Assembly: GCA_022496185.1 (NCBI GenBank)
Contig: WTXG01000315.1
Coordinates: forward strand, 1 to 37,945
Direction of reading: 5' to 3'
DNA length: 37,945 nucleotides
Source: Multifurca ochricompacta
Lineage: Eukaryota; Basidiomycota; Agaricomycetes; Russulales; Russulaceae
Each line of letters opens with the position of its first letter. The first letter of the stretch is position 1. This document shows positions 22,034 through 31,104 of this stretch, piece by piece. Both the position numbers and the translations under genes were made by a program. The notes beneath the pieces are model-generated. The model worked only from the letters and a program-made list of their open reading frames with translations. It was not told where the DNA came from and ran no database searches.

Positions 22034-22623
22034 TGTTATGATCAGGGCCTAGTACCCCACTTTTCTTCACTCTCCCCAATGCGAACCCTTCCCTCCCACC
22101 TACCCTCCATTTCCTGATCATGTCCCCCTCCTGGGATCCCTCACATGCTCTACTTCCCTCCCTGTGACTGTTGTTAGGATATGTTGACATGTTGTTTACA
22201 TTTGTCTATGCCTTCTCTTATCCTTTATCTCCTTATCTTTAAGACCAGACATTTACTTAATCCCCTATCAGAAGCTAGGCTTTACGCCATCTGCTTTCAT
22301 CTATTTGGGCCCACATGACTCCGTACTGTCTTATCTTTAGACGCCCATTCAATTACGTATATAAGTCTGCTGTAACTACATTGTAGACCTCAGACTTGAC
22401 TTATTGAATACATCGGTGCTTGTCTTTTGGACTTCCCTTTGAAAGCTTTGACTCGACCATCTCAGTACTTTCGGTACTCTCTGCTTAACATTGTCTCAGG
22501 GTACAGCCCCTTTGACTTTGACCTCTCACATACGAACTCCAAGGGGCCTTATTGGTCTCTTATCTGATCACGAACAAACGCTGTCACACAAGTCGTGTGG
22601 AATGTCCTGCACCGGACGTAACA
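22034..22623 (+). repeat. Gypsy-B 3' LTR
   Basis: 590 bp, TG...CA, followed by the duplication ATTTG. It contains TATATAA at 22358 and AGACTTGACTT at 22392, which pairs perfectly with the site at 15738. See the 5' LTR for divergence. Confidence 0.92.
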
Positions 22624-22628
22624 ATTTG

Positions 22629-23028
22629 TCAATTATTTTTGCATTCTGTGTGGTTATCTGACAGGCTTTTCATTCAATGTTCTATTACATCCTATCTAAT
22701 CATCTCTGTATATTGGGGTGGATTTTAGTTGTGCTTGTATAAAATTGAGACCAGAATAATAAAATAAAAATGGAATAATAAATTATCTTAATCTTCTGAG
22801 CATAAAACAAGAGTCATTGAGGGATCTTAAGCAGCCATAAATGAATGCGTTGTGTATCTCCTTGGTCCAGGATGGCCTGGGCCGGATATCTGAAATGCGC
22901 AATGCAAGTAAAAAACTTGCATGCATTTAACACACACAACCTGCAGGTGACCCGCGGGTTACCCGTACCTGTCGCTACAGGTACAGGTACCAATGAAGAT
23001 ACCCGGGGGTTACCCCTGCTATTCACTA
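22629..23028. other. hAT right end with subterminal repeats
   Basis: Non-coding. It is similar to the reverse complement of the left ends of hAT-N1 and hAT-N2. Close to the terminus are repeats of the type ACCCGCGGGTTACCCGTACC and GGTACAGGTACC (about 22940-23000) that can fold on themselves. It ends GCTATTCACTA. These are candidate transposase-binding sites. Confidence 0.75.
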
Positions 23029-23296
23029 CTTCCGCCAGGTGGGCATGGCCCTGACGATCATCAACCCATCAGGCTGGTGCAGCAAATGTCTATGCCACAA
23101 CTCAGGACACCACAAAATCAATTGTCCAATTTACAACCTATGCTACCAGTGTGGACAGCATGGCCCATATGGATTCTTGCACACCCACAGATGTCCCCAG
23201 GATTCGGACAAGGAGAATGACACCCTCAATGATCATAATGTAGCTGATGATTATCTGGAATTGGTGCAGGATGATGATGGTATGAGTCATTTCTAG
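23029..23296 (+). pseudogene. Gypsy-A third ORF, fragment 3 (last two zinc motifs and acidic tail)
   Basis: The reading resumes after the hAT duplication CTTCCGCC. It has CSKCLCHNSGHHKINC (CX2CX6HX4C), CYQCGQHGPYGF...HRC and the acidic tail DDYLELVQDDDG, ending with TAG at 23296. It aligns with gypsy-B 21755-22002 and is 15 kb away from its own preceding fragment because of the nested hAT. Confidence 0.85.
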
Positions 23297-23327
23297 CCAG
23301 GTTGACTAGAACCAGAAGAGGGGGTGA

Positions 23328-23900
23328 TGTTACAAACCCCACTTTCTTTACTCTCCCCAATACAAATCCAACTCTCCCACCTATGTTACATTTCCTGATC
23401 ACATCCCCTTCATGGGATCCATCACATGCTCTACTCCCATCCCCATGATTATCTTTGGACTTGTTTGTATACCATGTGCCATTGATTGTTTCTTTATCGT
23501 CTTATCTCCTTATCTCTAAGACCAGACACTTACTTAATTCCCTATCAGAAGCCAGGCTTTACACCCTCCACTTTTGTATATTTGGGCCCACCTGACTCCA
23601 TTATCCTTATCTTGTAGACACCCATTCAATTATGTATATAAGTCTGCTGTAACTACATTGTAGACCTCAGACTCAACTTATTGAATACATCAGTGCTTGT
23701 CTTCTGGACTTCTCCTTTGACTCTCTGACTCATCTGTCTCAGTGCTTTCAGCACTTCTCTGCTCAACATTGTCCTAGGGTCCAGCCCCTTTGACTTTGAC
23801 TCATTCATATAAACTCCAGGAGGTCTTATTGATCTCCTATCTAATCCCGAATGAATGCTAACACACAAGTCATGTGGAACATCCTGCACCAGACATAACA
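23328..23900 (+). repeat. Gypsy-A 3' LTR
   Basis: 573 bp from TGTTACAAAC to GACATAACA, colinear with the gypsy-B LTRs, including TATATAAG (about 23635) and CAGACTCAACTTATTG (about 23669). It is preceded by a polypurine tract. The following ATAAG would be one copy of its target duplication; the other lies off the window. Most positions that are CG in gypsy-B are TG or CA here. Confidence 0.9.
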
Positions 23901-24586
23901 ATAAGCTCTGGGTGGGTTCTAAGTGCATCTCAAACTGTAAAATATCTGTCTTCCACCACAACACCTAGATCAGTAAAATTTAAGGTGCCAAAGAGGCTGA
24001 TAAATCATCCATCTAGGAGGTCAAAGCCTTGGAGTAGTGTTCTAGCCCCACTAAAGACATCTTGCAGTTCTGGGGAAAGGGTGCGATTCAAGCAGGCAAT
24101 GGAAGTGTTCCAGGAATAGATCAACAGGCCCCATTGAAAAGTGTGAGGGTTGGGGGCCAAATAACCTACTTTGGCACAAAGATTGAGGTTTACAAAGTGG
24201 GAGGGAGGGTAATGAGGGGAACAAAGAAATTGGTCAATGCGAGGGTGAATAGGAACATTATGGAAGTGAGGAAAGTGGAGAGGAATGACCACACCAGGGA
24301 GATAATGGGGGAGATCAGCAAGCATGTCCACAAAGCAGGGGAATTGGTCAAAGAAGCTAGGTTCTCTGGAAAACTGAGTGGGCACCCAAGACTCTTGCTG
24401 ACTGTCAAGCAAGTAGTAAATAAGAAATTGGTGAGGATTGGTTGGATGGTCAATGCAAAGAGGACAATTGATGAGAGAAGGAGGAGGTGTCCAATGGACA
24501 AGACCAGGGTGGTGAGGGGAGAGGGTGTTTGCAGCAGTGGGAGGGGGTGGAGCAGGGGTTGGAAGGTGAATATAATGAGGAGGGGG

Positions 24587-26036
24587 TAGTGAATAGCAGG
24601 GGTAACCCCCGGGTATCTTCATTGGTACCTGTACCCGTACCCGTACCCGTCGCTACGGGTACAGGTAACCCGCGGGTTACCCGCGGGTCACCTGCGGGTT
24701 ACCTGTGTGTAAACACGTGCAAGTTCTTTGCTTGCATCATGCATTTCGGATAACTGGCCCGGGACATCCCGGTCAAGGAGATACACAACGCGTTCATTTG
24801 TGGCTACTCAGGATCCTTCAAAGATTCCTGTTTTATATTCATAAGATTAAGATAATTCATTATTCTATTGTTGTTTTATTATTCTGGTTTCAATTTTATA
24901 CAAGCGCAACTAAAATCCACCCCAATATACAAAGATGATTAGATTGATGTTATAGAACATTGATGAAAAGCCTGTCAGATGACCGCATAGAATGCAAAAA
25001 TAATTGACACATGTATAGTTATTGGCAGGGGTAACCCCTGGATATTTGTTTTGATACCCAGGTTACCCATAAAATGAAACGCATGCAAGTTCTTTACTTG
25101 CTTCGCGCATTTCGGACACTCGGCCCGGTCCATCCCGGTCAAGGAGATATGCACTTGGATACAACGCGTTCATTTGTGGCTACTCAGGATCCCTCAATAA
25201 TTGCTGATTTATGTTCAGAAGATTAAGTTTATTCTTTATTTACATTATTATTTTATTTCATTTTGTGGAACAGGCATGGCGCAGGCTTGTACTTTAGATG
25301 TACTATATCAGCTATTAGATTAAATGAACGCGTTATCTCGTTATCTCGTTTAATGATGTAATTTGATCATATGTCAGATCTTAGATGTATATTCTGTGTA
25401 TCTAATTAATTTGTGAACGCGTTTCTGTTGTGTTATCTATGCGTGATCACAATCTTGTCGGACCAATGGAAAATCAAAGCCGTGATTGTTAAGTCAACCT
25501 TCCTTAATAGGAAGGAGATCAGACCAATATGCTGGTCCATGCGATGCAATGTAGTCGCTGCTCTATGCAGCCTGTAGATACACGCGGGCCTTGTTTCAGT
25601 AAAGTAATTTGATAATTAGATTATAGAATAGTCTAAAGTAGTCTAGAGTGTATTTTAGATAGTGCCAGACCGGCAGAATTGATCGCGCGTTAATAAAACA
25701 GTTGCATCATGATTTTCAAGAGAGTGGATCACTGATAACAGTTTTATTTTACATCGCACCATTGATCTGCTTTGATATTTCATAGGATAACACTAGAATA
25801 TATTTACAGAAACCCTGTAGCATACATCAAATTAAATCTTGTCATTTGTTTGCTACAAATGTATTTTAACATTAAATTTCTGCTGATCTTGTCAATGACC
25901 GATGACCACTTATACCCACCAAACCCGCTGCGCAGGTACGGGTTTCTGGCGGGTTGGGAGTTGTATACCCGTACCTGTACCCGTCAAAACCCGCAGCGCT
26001 TACCCGCGCGGGTATGAAAACCCTTGCTGATCCCTA
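24587..26036 (-). mobile_element. hAT-N2: non-autonomous hAT deletion derivative
   Basis: Ends are TAGTGAATAGCAGGGGT and the complement of TAGGGATCAGCAAGGGT, with the 8-bp duplication GGAGGGGG at 24579-24586 and 26037-26044. It matches both ends of the autonomous hAT in reverse: 24587-25480 corresponds to the hAT right side without gypsy-B, and 25490-26036 corresponds to about 8050-8590. The junction near 25450-25490 has a few unmatched bases. It is richer in CpG than hAT-N1, so probably younger. It has no coding capacity. Confidence 0.88.
24622..24710. repeat. Subterminal hairpin-forming repeats of hAT-N2
   Basis: Iterated CCCGTA units (GGTACCTGTACCCGTACCCG) are followed by an inverted arm ACGGGTACAGGTAACC, and then by repeated GGTTACCCGCGGGT. 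Both perfect dyads (ACCCGCGGGT) and a larger fold-back are possible. The other hAT ends have equivalents (5996-6065, 22940-23000). Confidence 0.7.
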
Positions 26037-26350
26037 GGAGGGGGGGTGCCAAAGGTGTTTGACGCATTTAAGAGGCCTGGAGGAACGAGGGGAGGCAATT
26101 GGAGGGTGGGGGAGGGCACAGGGAGAGGGTGAAGTTCTGGGAGTTCCAGAGGAGGCAAAACTGATGAAGGGGGGCAGGGGATGCTGTGGCAGCTGCCTCT
26201 ACTAAGGCAGCGAAGTTGAGGATTTCGTGGGGGGGAGTAAGCTCGTAGGGGGGGGAGGCTGCTTGATCTGAGGTGTAAGACACAGGGGAACTGTTTTGAG
26301 ACACTAGGGCACTTGTCAGTCACTGTCTGCTGTAAAAGAGACTGTCCAAA

Positions 26351-26973
26351 TGTTACAACTCACTGTCAACTGCCTGGACAGTGGGTTGTATACGAGGGGA
26401 AAGGATTTGGAAGTGGGCAAAGGATGAGAGTGAGGGTGAAAGTGCAGGAAGACAAAGCAAACAGCTCAAAGACAAGGGATGAGAAGCCTTCCACAAGGTG
26501 GGGCTAATCTCCTAGGTAATCAGGAACCAGATCACAAGTGGACAGTCTGGAGCTGTCCATTCTATTCCAAAAGGGTTTATATATGTAATTACAACCAGGA
26601 TTTTGGTCTGTGCACTACTTTAGGGGAGGTTAACTTCACTTTAACTCCCCACTGATCCACCAATGAGAATAGCCCCACTTTTGGGCTTAGAAATCCACAG
26701 TCCACAGTCCGCAGTTTGTGGACTGCTGTTTAGGCATTGTGGGGTTCTGTTAGTACTCTTCCCACAGGTCTCCAATTTGGCAGGAGTCCAGCTCTGGTCC
26801 AGACTGGCTCTTCTCTGGTCTTAATCTAGGGTTATCTTCATCTTTTGAGGGTTCTGCAAGGTCTCTGGGAATGTTCAGGAATTTCCAGGGGGTCAGGAGG
26901 TCTCTAGGGTGTCAGTTCATGACAGAAACACTGTCACACAAGTCATGCAGAATGTCCCACACCAGACATAACA
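26351..26973 (+). repeat. Diverged LTR, solo or remnant
   Basis: It starts TGTTACAACTC and ends CACCAGACATAACA. The last 44 bp or so closely match the 3' ends of the gypsy-A and gypsy-B LTRs, and GGTCTCT before them is shared too, but the interior is different. A TATA-like TTTATATATG lies near 26577. No matching flanking duplication was found for these limits. An alternative is a separate LTR at 26343-26924 (TGTC...GACA, near-duplication GAGAC/GAAAC) inserted in a gypsy LTR fragment. Confidence 0.5.
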
Positions 26974-27032
26974 AGTAGTATAGTATAATAAGAGTTCTTC
27001 TAACCTCTGAAGTACTTGTCTTTGTTCTAGCT

Positions 27033-27900
27033 TTACACACTAATCACACAGTCAGTATCTGCACTGCATGACTGTTTAATAGTGCATGCATCTTGGGCCA
27101 GGAGCCCAGCCTCAACCTCTGTGCAGATGGCATCAAGGGCATGTTTGCATGCCTCAGCCTTGATGGCATTGGCATAGAGAGCTGGGTTCTCCCAGTTGGA
27201 GGAGGCAAAAACAGCAGTGAGTTGGGGGAGCATCATCTTAATGTGCTCAAGCAGTGTCATGGGGACCAGGAGTCCTGAAGCCAAAGACAGGGAGTCAGTA
27301 AAGTCACCCTCATGGTAATCAAGAAGGGACCATAAATTGGGGGAGCACAGAGTGCCCTGTATCATGGAAGCAAGTAAGCCCCACACCAAGCAACCCCACA
27401 CAGGGGGCTCAAGGGCAAGGGCAAAGACATCTGTTTCCCTGGAGTGGTGGATGCCCACATCAAGGAGAGCCACAGAGACCATGGCAGCATGGCCCAGCTG
27501 GCAGTCAGTGATTTTAACAGTGGCCCCTTCCTCCATGCAGAAGTCAGCAGCAAAGTAGTAGAGGGAGTATCCCATATGGGACTCCAAGAACTGTGCCAAG
27601 TTGTGGTGGTGCATGGCCTGGAGAGCACAATGAGCAGCCTGGCAGGCAGCATCAGGGGGTTGGAGGGTTCATACAACATGGGCCTCACATAGGACTGGGC
27701 AAGGTCCAGTTGATATTGGCAGGGAGGGAGGTCTAATGGGTTGTTGACCCCAAGGATAAGTTCAGAACCCCCTTGGTGAGGGGCAGTTCATAGATGGGAG
27801 GAGGGGAGGGCTCAAAAGCCCCTGGGGTGATCAGTTTGATTGATGCACCAGACAAGTCCAACAACACAGGGATCAGATTAGAGGAGCCCCCAGACATCAA
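27033..27900 (-). pseudogene. Unidentified broken minus-strand ORF
   Basis: A 193-codon open frame (27614-27033) is preceded on the minus strand by an open stretch from an ATG at 27900 (MSGGSSNLIPVLLDLSGASI). That stretch has a stop near 27740, and at least one frame change near 27640 is needed to connect them. The readable protein is hydrophobic and mixed (HMGYSLYYFAADFCMEEGA, LWSLLDYHEGDFTDSLSLAS). I do not recognise a family. The DNA has almost no CpG, like the surrounding repeats. It could be a fragment of a transposon gene or of a captured host gene. Confidence 0.4.
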
Positions 27901-28249
27901 GGGCAACTAGGGTGAGGTGCACTGTGAGGGTGCACAGTGAAAGGACTATTGAAAACTGGTATTCAACTCTATGCTAGACTAAAACACCCCAAAGTGAGCA
28001 AGGCTCAAGCTTGATGGTGGTGGTTCAAGACAAAGAGAGGGGCTACAGGGGGAGAGTTGGGTGAGCTTGCTGTTGCATTATGGGCCAGCTCCCGGCCCGC
28101 TAATCCGCCCCAGAGCCAGAGAGGTGTCTATCTATCTTGTCTGGTTGTGACCTTTCAGCCTTGCCCTTGCCAAGTGGTGGTGCCCTATGCCCTCAATTCC
28201 ACCGCAGATTTCGAACTCTCGAATCCCTCTTTCTACAAGGGCTCTTATA
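27901..28249. other. Repeat-to-gene junction upstream of the TMEM184-type gene
   Basis: Up to about 28090 the sequence is CpG-free by eye and shows no gene. From 28091 (CCCGGCCCGC) CpG frequency rises abruptly, and the next gene starts at 28250. Only about 160 bp of normal-looking DNA precedes that ATG, so its promoter is either very short or partly repeat-derived. No TATA box was identified. Confidence 0.5.
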
Positions 28250-30613
28250 ATGGACCCAGCATATCACGACAACGGCAGTGGATCGGGCTCTGCTCTACAC
28301 CCTGCTATCTTACATGCCGCCATAATTGCCACTGCTGTTTCTACACTTGTTTCTGCTACCTCAATACTTATGCATTTGAAGAACTATCGCAAGCCTCTTT
28401 TACAAAGGTGAGTGGACTATTGTTCATTTCTATCATATATTACGAATGGAGTTGGAGGGAAACACCCGGTTATGGGGAACGTAGGAATATTATCTTACTC
28501 AAAGTTCCTCTGATCTTCAGCGGGCGAAAACATGTGAGCGTAGATGAAAGGTAGTGGCGTTCATGGCCTGGAATTTTCGGGGGTGGAGGGATTGCGGGCC
28601 TATGCCCTACTATCTTGGTGGTTTGCCGACTAATACTTATTCTTTCCTTACACTAGGATGGTTGTTCGAATCATGCTAATGGTCCCGATATATGCTGTCT
28701 CCTCTCTAATATCCCTATTTTCTTTGGAGGCTGCTTTCGTAATTGACGTGATTCGAGATGTTTATGAGGTACGCCTTTTTCATCCGAGTCATTGATAGAA
28801 TAACGACCTCTTCCACAGGCATTCGTAATTTATTGCTTTTTCCAGCTATTACTCGGTTACCTCGGTGGGGAGCGCTCGCTACTCATCCTAGTGCACGGTC
28901 GTCCACCCAAACTCTCCCCTTTTCCCTTGAATGTTTTCCAGCGCGAGCTAGACATCAGCGACCCCTATACATTTTTGTTCCTTAAACGAGGAATTCTCCG
29001 TATGTTGTTCCCTATTTCTTCCAATATTTTAATTCTGAAGGCTCTCAAGAATATGTTCAAGTGAAACCTTTACTGGCAATGGCGTCACTTGCGCTCAAAG
29101 CATCGGGAAAATTCAACGAAGGCGAATTCCGCATTGACTCGGGGTATCTCTATGTCAGTATCGTGTACAATGCCAGTATATGCTTAAGCTTGTACTGCTT
29201 GGCAATGTTCTGGCTCTCAATAAGCGAAGATTTGAAGCCTTTTCGGTCAGTGACATATGGTGTATTGTATGATGAGCCTGACAATTACATAGTCCCATGC
29301 CTAAGTTTCTTTGTGTTAAAGGCATATTATTTTTCTCGTTCTGGCAGGCCGCTGGAGTGTCTCTTCTAGCTTCAATCGGTGCTATTAAGAAGCTGGGCCC
29401 ATACACGGACAAAGAGCACATATCGCTCGGTCTGACGGATACCCTGATCTGCTTCGAGATGCCATTCTTCGCTATTGCGCATCTTGTGGCATTCTCTCAT
29501 CGCGACTATGTTGACAAGAAACTGGCGTATGTTGGACGTATGCCCATGCGCCACGCACTCCGAGACGCATTTGGTTTCAAAGACGTTCTCGAAGATGCAC
29601 GTGTCACGTTAAATGGCCGGGGTATGGACTATCGTGAATTTGAGCCAAGTGACGGACACATGCATCAAGGTCTCGGTCGAGAGCGTCGTATTCGTGCCGG
29701 CCTCCGCTACTCCCGTGGAGGTCAGGGAAAGTACTGGATACCCCAACCTGCAGGGCCAAGTCGCCTGGAACGCCCACCCGAAGACGGTGTTCATGTGCCT
29801 CTCCTCTCCGAGCGTGCCGATGACGTCGTTCCAGACGTTTGTATCGCTAGAGAGGGGGAACACTCTAATGTTGGTTTCACCCTACCATTCGGTGATCCTG
29901 ATTCCGAAGACGAAGAGCTTTTTACAAACAGTCGGCAGTTCTTGTTCGGTGACTACAATTATCCTTGTATTGATGCCAGCTCCGAGCTTGCGCGCGCGGA
30001 GATGTGGGAAGAGGAGGAGCGATTTCTCAGTAATGAGCGCAGCGCGTGGTTTTTTGATCATCAAGGTCGCCGCTCCCTTGCCATTACGGGTTACGGGGCC
30101 GTTGGTGTGTGGAGATCGCAGCAGAATAGGTCGCATACACCATCGAAATCACATGCTCCCAGCTTGGTCGCTGGTTTGGAGCTTGACGGCGAAGCAGTCG
30201 ATGACCGAGCGAGCGTGCTCATATCCACGGGGCATGGTCGTGTGGGATTTGCAGCGCGGCGCGACGCTGTTGATTTGGTTGTCGAGAGCAGAGATGCTAC
30301 AGAGACTGCCGGAGAACGCGAGGGTCAACAAGGCGACCCTGATACGACGCGGCAGGTTGGAAGTTCCGGACGTGAGGCAGCGACCGAAGTTCGCGAGCGG
30401 AGTGAGGGCGGTTCCAGCAGCATCCAATTCGTAGCTTCTAGGGGTATTGAAGAGGAGACCAGCACCGAAAGAGCAAGTGGGGCAGGCGTGGAAGCTGTCG
30501 GATTGGTAACGGTAGAGACACCGCTGCATCATGCACACGCACGGTGGAAAGGCTTAATGAGCCATTATGACGATGTAGTAGAAGTAGAGAACGATGAGAA
30601 TCCGTGGGCATAA
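28250..30613 (+). CDS. TMEM184 / organic solute transporter alpha (Ost-alpha) family membrane protein
   Basis: Five exons in phase: 28250-28407, 28657-28768, 28819-28999, 29050-29245, 29293-30613 (655 residues). The family is a seven-helix membrane protein; the fission yeast member Hfl1 acts at the vacuole and binds Atg8. Hydrophobic helices visible: AAIIATAVSTLVSATSILM, MLMVPIYAVSSLISLF, AFVIYCFFQLLLGYL, IVYNASICLSLYCLAMFWL, GILFFSFWQAAGVSLL and FEMPFFAIAHLVAF. Family motifs: HLKNYRKPLLQR, GGERSLL, KRGILQYVQVKPL (across intron 3), PKFLCVKG. After residue 300 comes a long, polar, low-complexity cytoplasmic tail. Intron 1 (249 bp) is long for this gene; the others are 47-50 bp. An in-frame upstream ATG at 28187 is possible, but 28250 begins a normal N-terminus. 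No frame damage, unlike its two neighbours. Confidence 0.9.
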
Positions 30614-30705
30614 TGTGTTAATGTTGTAGCGCGTTTGTTGGTGTTGTCCACTCATCCATTGATGATGATGAGCGTAGCGTGTGAACCTCATGATACTCGC
30701 TCGTA

Positions 30706-30789
30706 TAACATATCATAGCATAGCATATATATAATATAATATCATATCATATCATATTATATCATATCGTCATATATATCATAATCATA
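30706..30789. repeat. AT-rich microsatellite between genes
   Basis: Imperfect repeats of ATATC, CATAT and TATAA follow the TMEM184-type gene. The rest of 30614-31104 holds no further gene and should contain the terminator of one gene and the promoter of the next. A pyrimidine-rich tract (about 31010-31095) leads into the next ATG, as is common in basidiomycete promoters. Confidence 0.75.
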
Positions 30790-31104
30790 GAGCACCTATC
30801 GAGAGCCAGGCCACCCATGGAAGGGGGTAAGTTTAAGTTGCATTCACTGCGTTGGCGCCGAGGCCGAGTTCAGCGCCGGCCAAGCCAAGATCATCCATCA
30901 CATCATACATCACGGCCGCCCAAGGCGGTCACTTGCCGCGCAGTGCGCTTGGTGCACTCACCCTACCGATTTCTTTTACCACATTGTCCTTGTTAATCCC
31001 CTAGATTAATTTATTGAACCTCTCTCCAATTCCACTCTATCACCCTTGTCACTGGTCCCCCAGGACCTTACGTCTGCACCCCTCCCTTCCCCACGCTTTG
31101 ATCA

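Larger units (their letters stand above)
15151..22623 (+). mobile_element. Gypsy-B: Ty3/gypsy chromovirus with two LTRs, inserted in the hAT
   Basis: LTRs of 585 and 590 bp (15151-15735, 22034-22623) both run TGTTATGATC to GTAACA, flanked by the 5-bp duplication ATTTG (15146-15150, 22624-22628). The order is gag, protease, RT, RNase H, integrase, chromodomain, third ORF, polypurine tract. Self-priming signals replace a tRNA primer site. The hAT-N2 copy of the same hAT segment lacks the insertion, giving an empty site. Coding frames are broken by many single-base indels, yet the older gypsy-A pol is register-stable, so part of the damage may be consensus error. Confidence 0.93.
8050..23028 (+). 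mobile_element. Autonomous-type hAT transposon carrying gypsy-B and a solo LTR
   Basis: The 8-bp duplication CTTCCGCC lies at 8042-8049 and 23029-23036. Terminal inverted repeats are TAGGGATCAGCAAGGGT on the left and TAGTGAATAGCAGGGGT on the right, an imperfect pair. A complete ten-exon hAT transposase gene lies at 9661-14110. Removing gypsy-B (7.5 kb) and the solo LTR (1.4 kb) leaves about 6.1 kb. Two shorter elements in the window (5960-7395, 24587-26036) share both ends in the opposite orientation and are internally deleted relatives. Three TGA codons in the transposase suggest it no longer makes its own enzyme. Confidence 0.9.
16..23900 (+). mobile_element. Gypsy-A: old Ty3/gypsy chromovirus, 5' part missing, split by three insertions
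   Basis: This is the oldest layer of the nest. Its own sequence lies in 16-582, 2193-5959, 7396-8049 and 23029-23900, in the order gag, protease, reverse transcriptase, RNase H, integrase, chromodomain, extra ORF, polypurine tract, 3' LTR. Gypsy-B gives an uninterrupted reference and shows that each insertion can be removed leaving one target duplication: TA at 581/2193, TCACCATG at 5952/7396 and CTTCCGCC at 8042/23029. The pol frame stays in one register from about 2231 to 4770 and is broken mainly by TGA codons, many where gypsy-B or the family has arginine. The 5' LTR is off the window, so age cannot be read from an LTR pair. Confidence 0.9.
24005..26323 (-). pseudogene. Unidentified minus-strand ORF interrupted by hAT-N2
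   Basis: Two minus-strand open stretches (26323 to 26045 and 24586 to 24005) lie on either side of hAT-N2 and join in the same frame if the element and one duplication copy are removed, giving about 286 codons without a stop. The product would be proline-rich at first, then contain segments such as DHPTNPHQFLIYYLLDSQQ and NPHTFQWGLLIYSWNTS. I do not recognise a family. The opposite strand is also open (24062-24589), so the coding strand is uncertain. The surroundings are repeat-derived. It may be part of an older transposon. Confidence 0.35.

Noticed and set aside
24062..24589. Plus-strand 175-codon ORF opposite the minus-strand ORF
   Set aside because: It is the complement of an open minus-strand frame in CpG-poor skewed DNA. 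The minus frame continues across the hAT-N2 site and this one has no recognisable motif.
24655..24712. Telomere-like repeats
   Set aside because: The GGTTACCCGCGGG units are subterminal repeats of hAT elements bounded by TIRs and duplications, and do not match TTAGGG arrays.
28187..28249. Upstream in-frame ATG as the start of the TMEM184-type gene
   Set aside because: It adds 21 residues without family resemblance; 28250 gives a usual short N-terminus before TM1. It cannot be excluded without transcripts.
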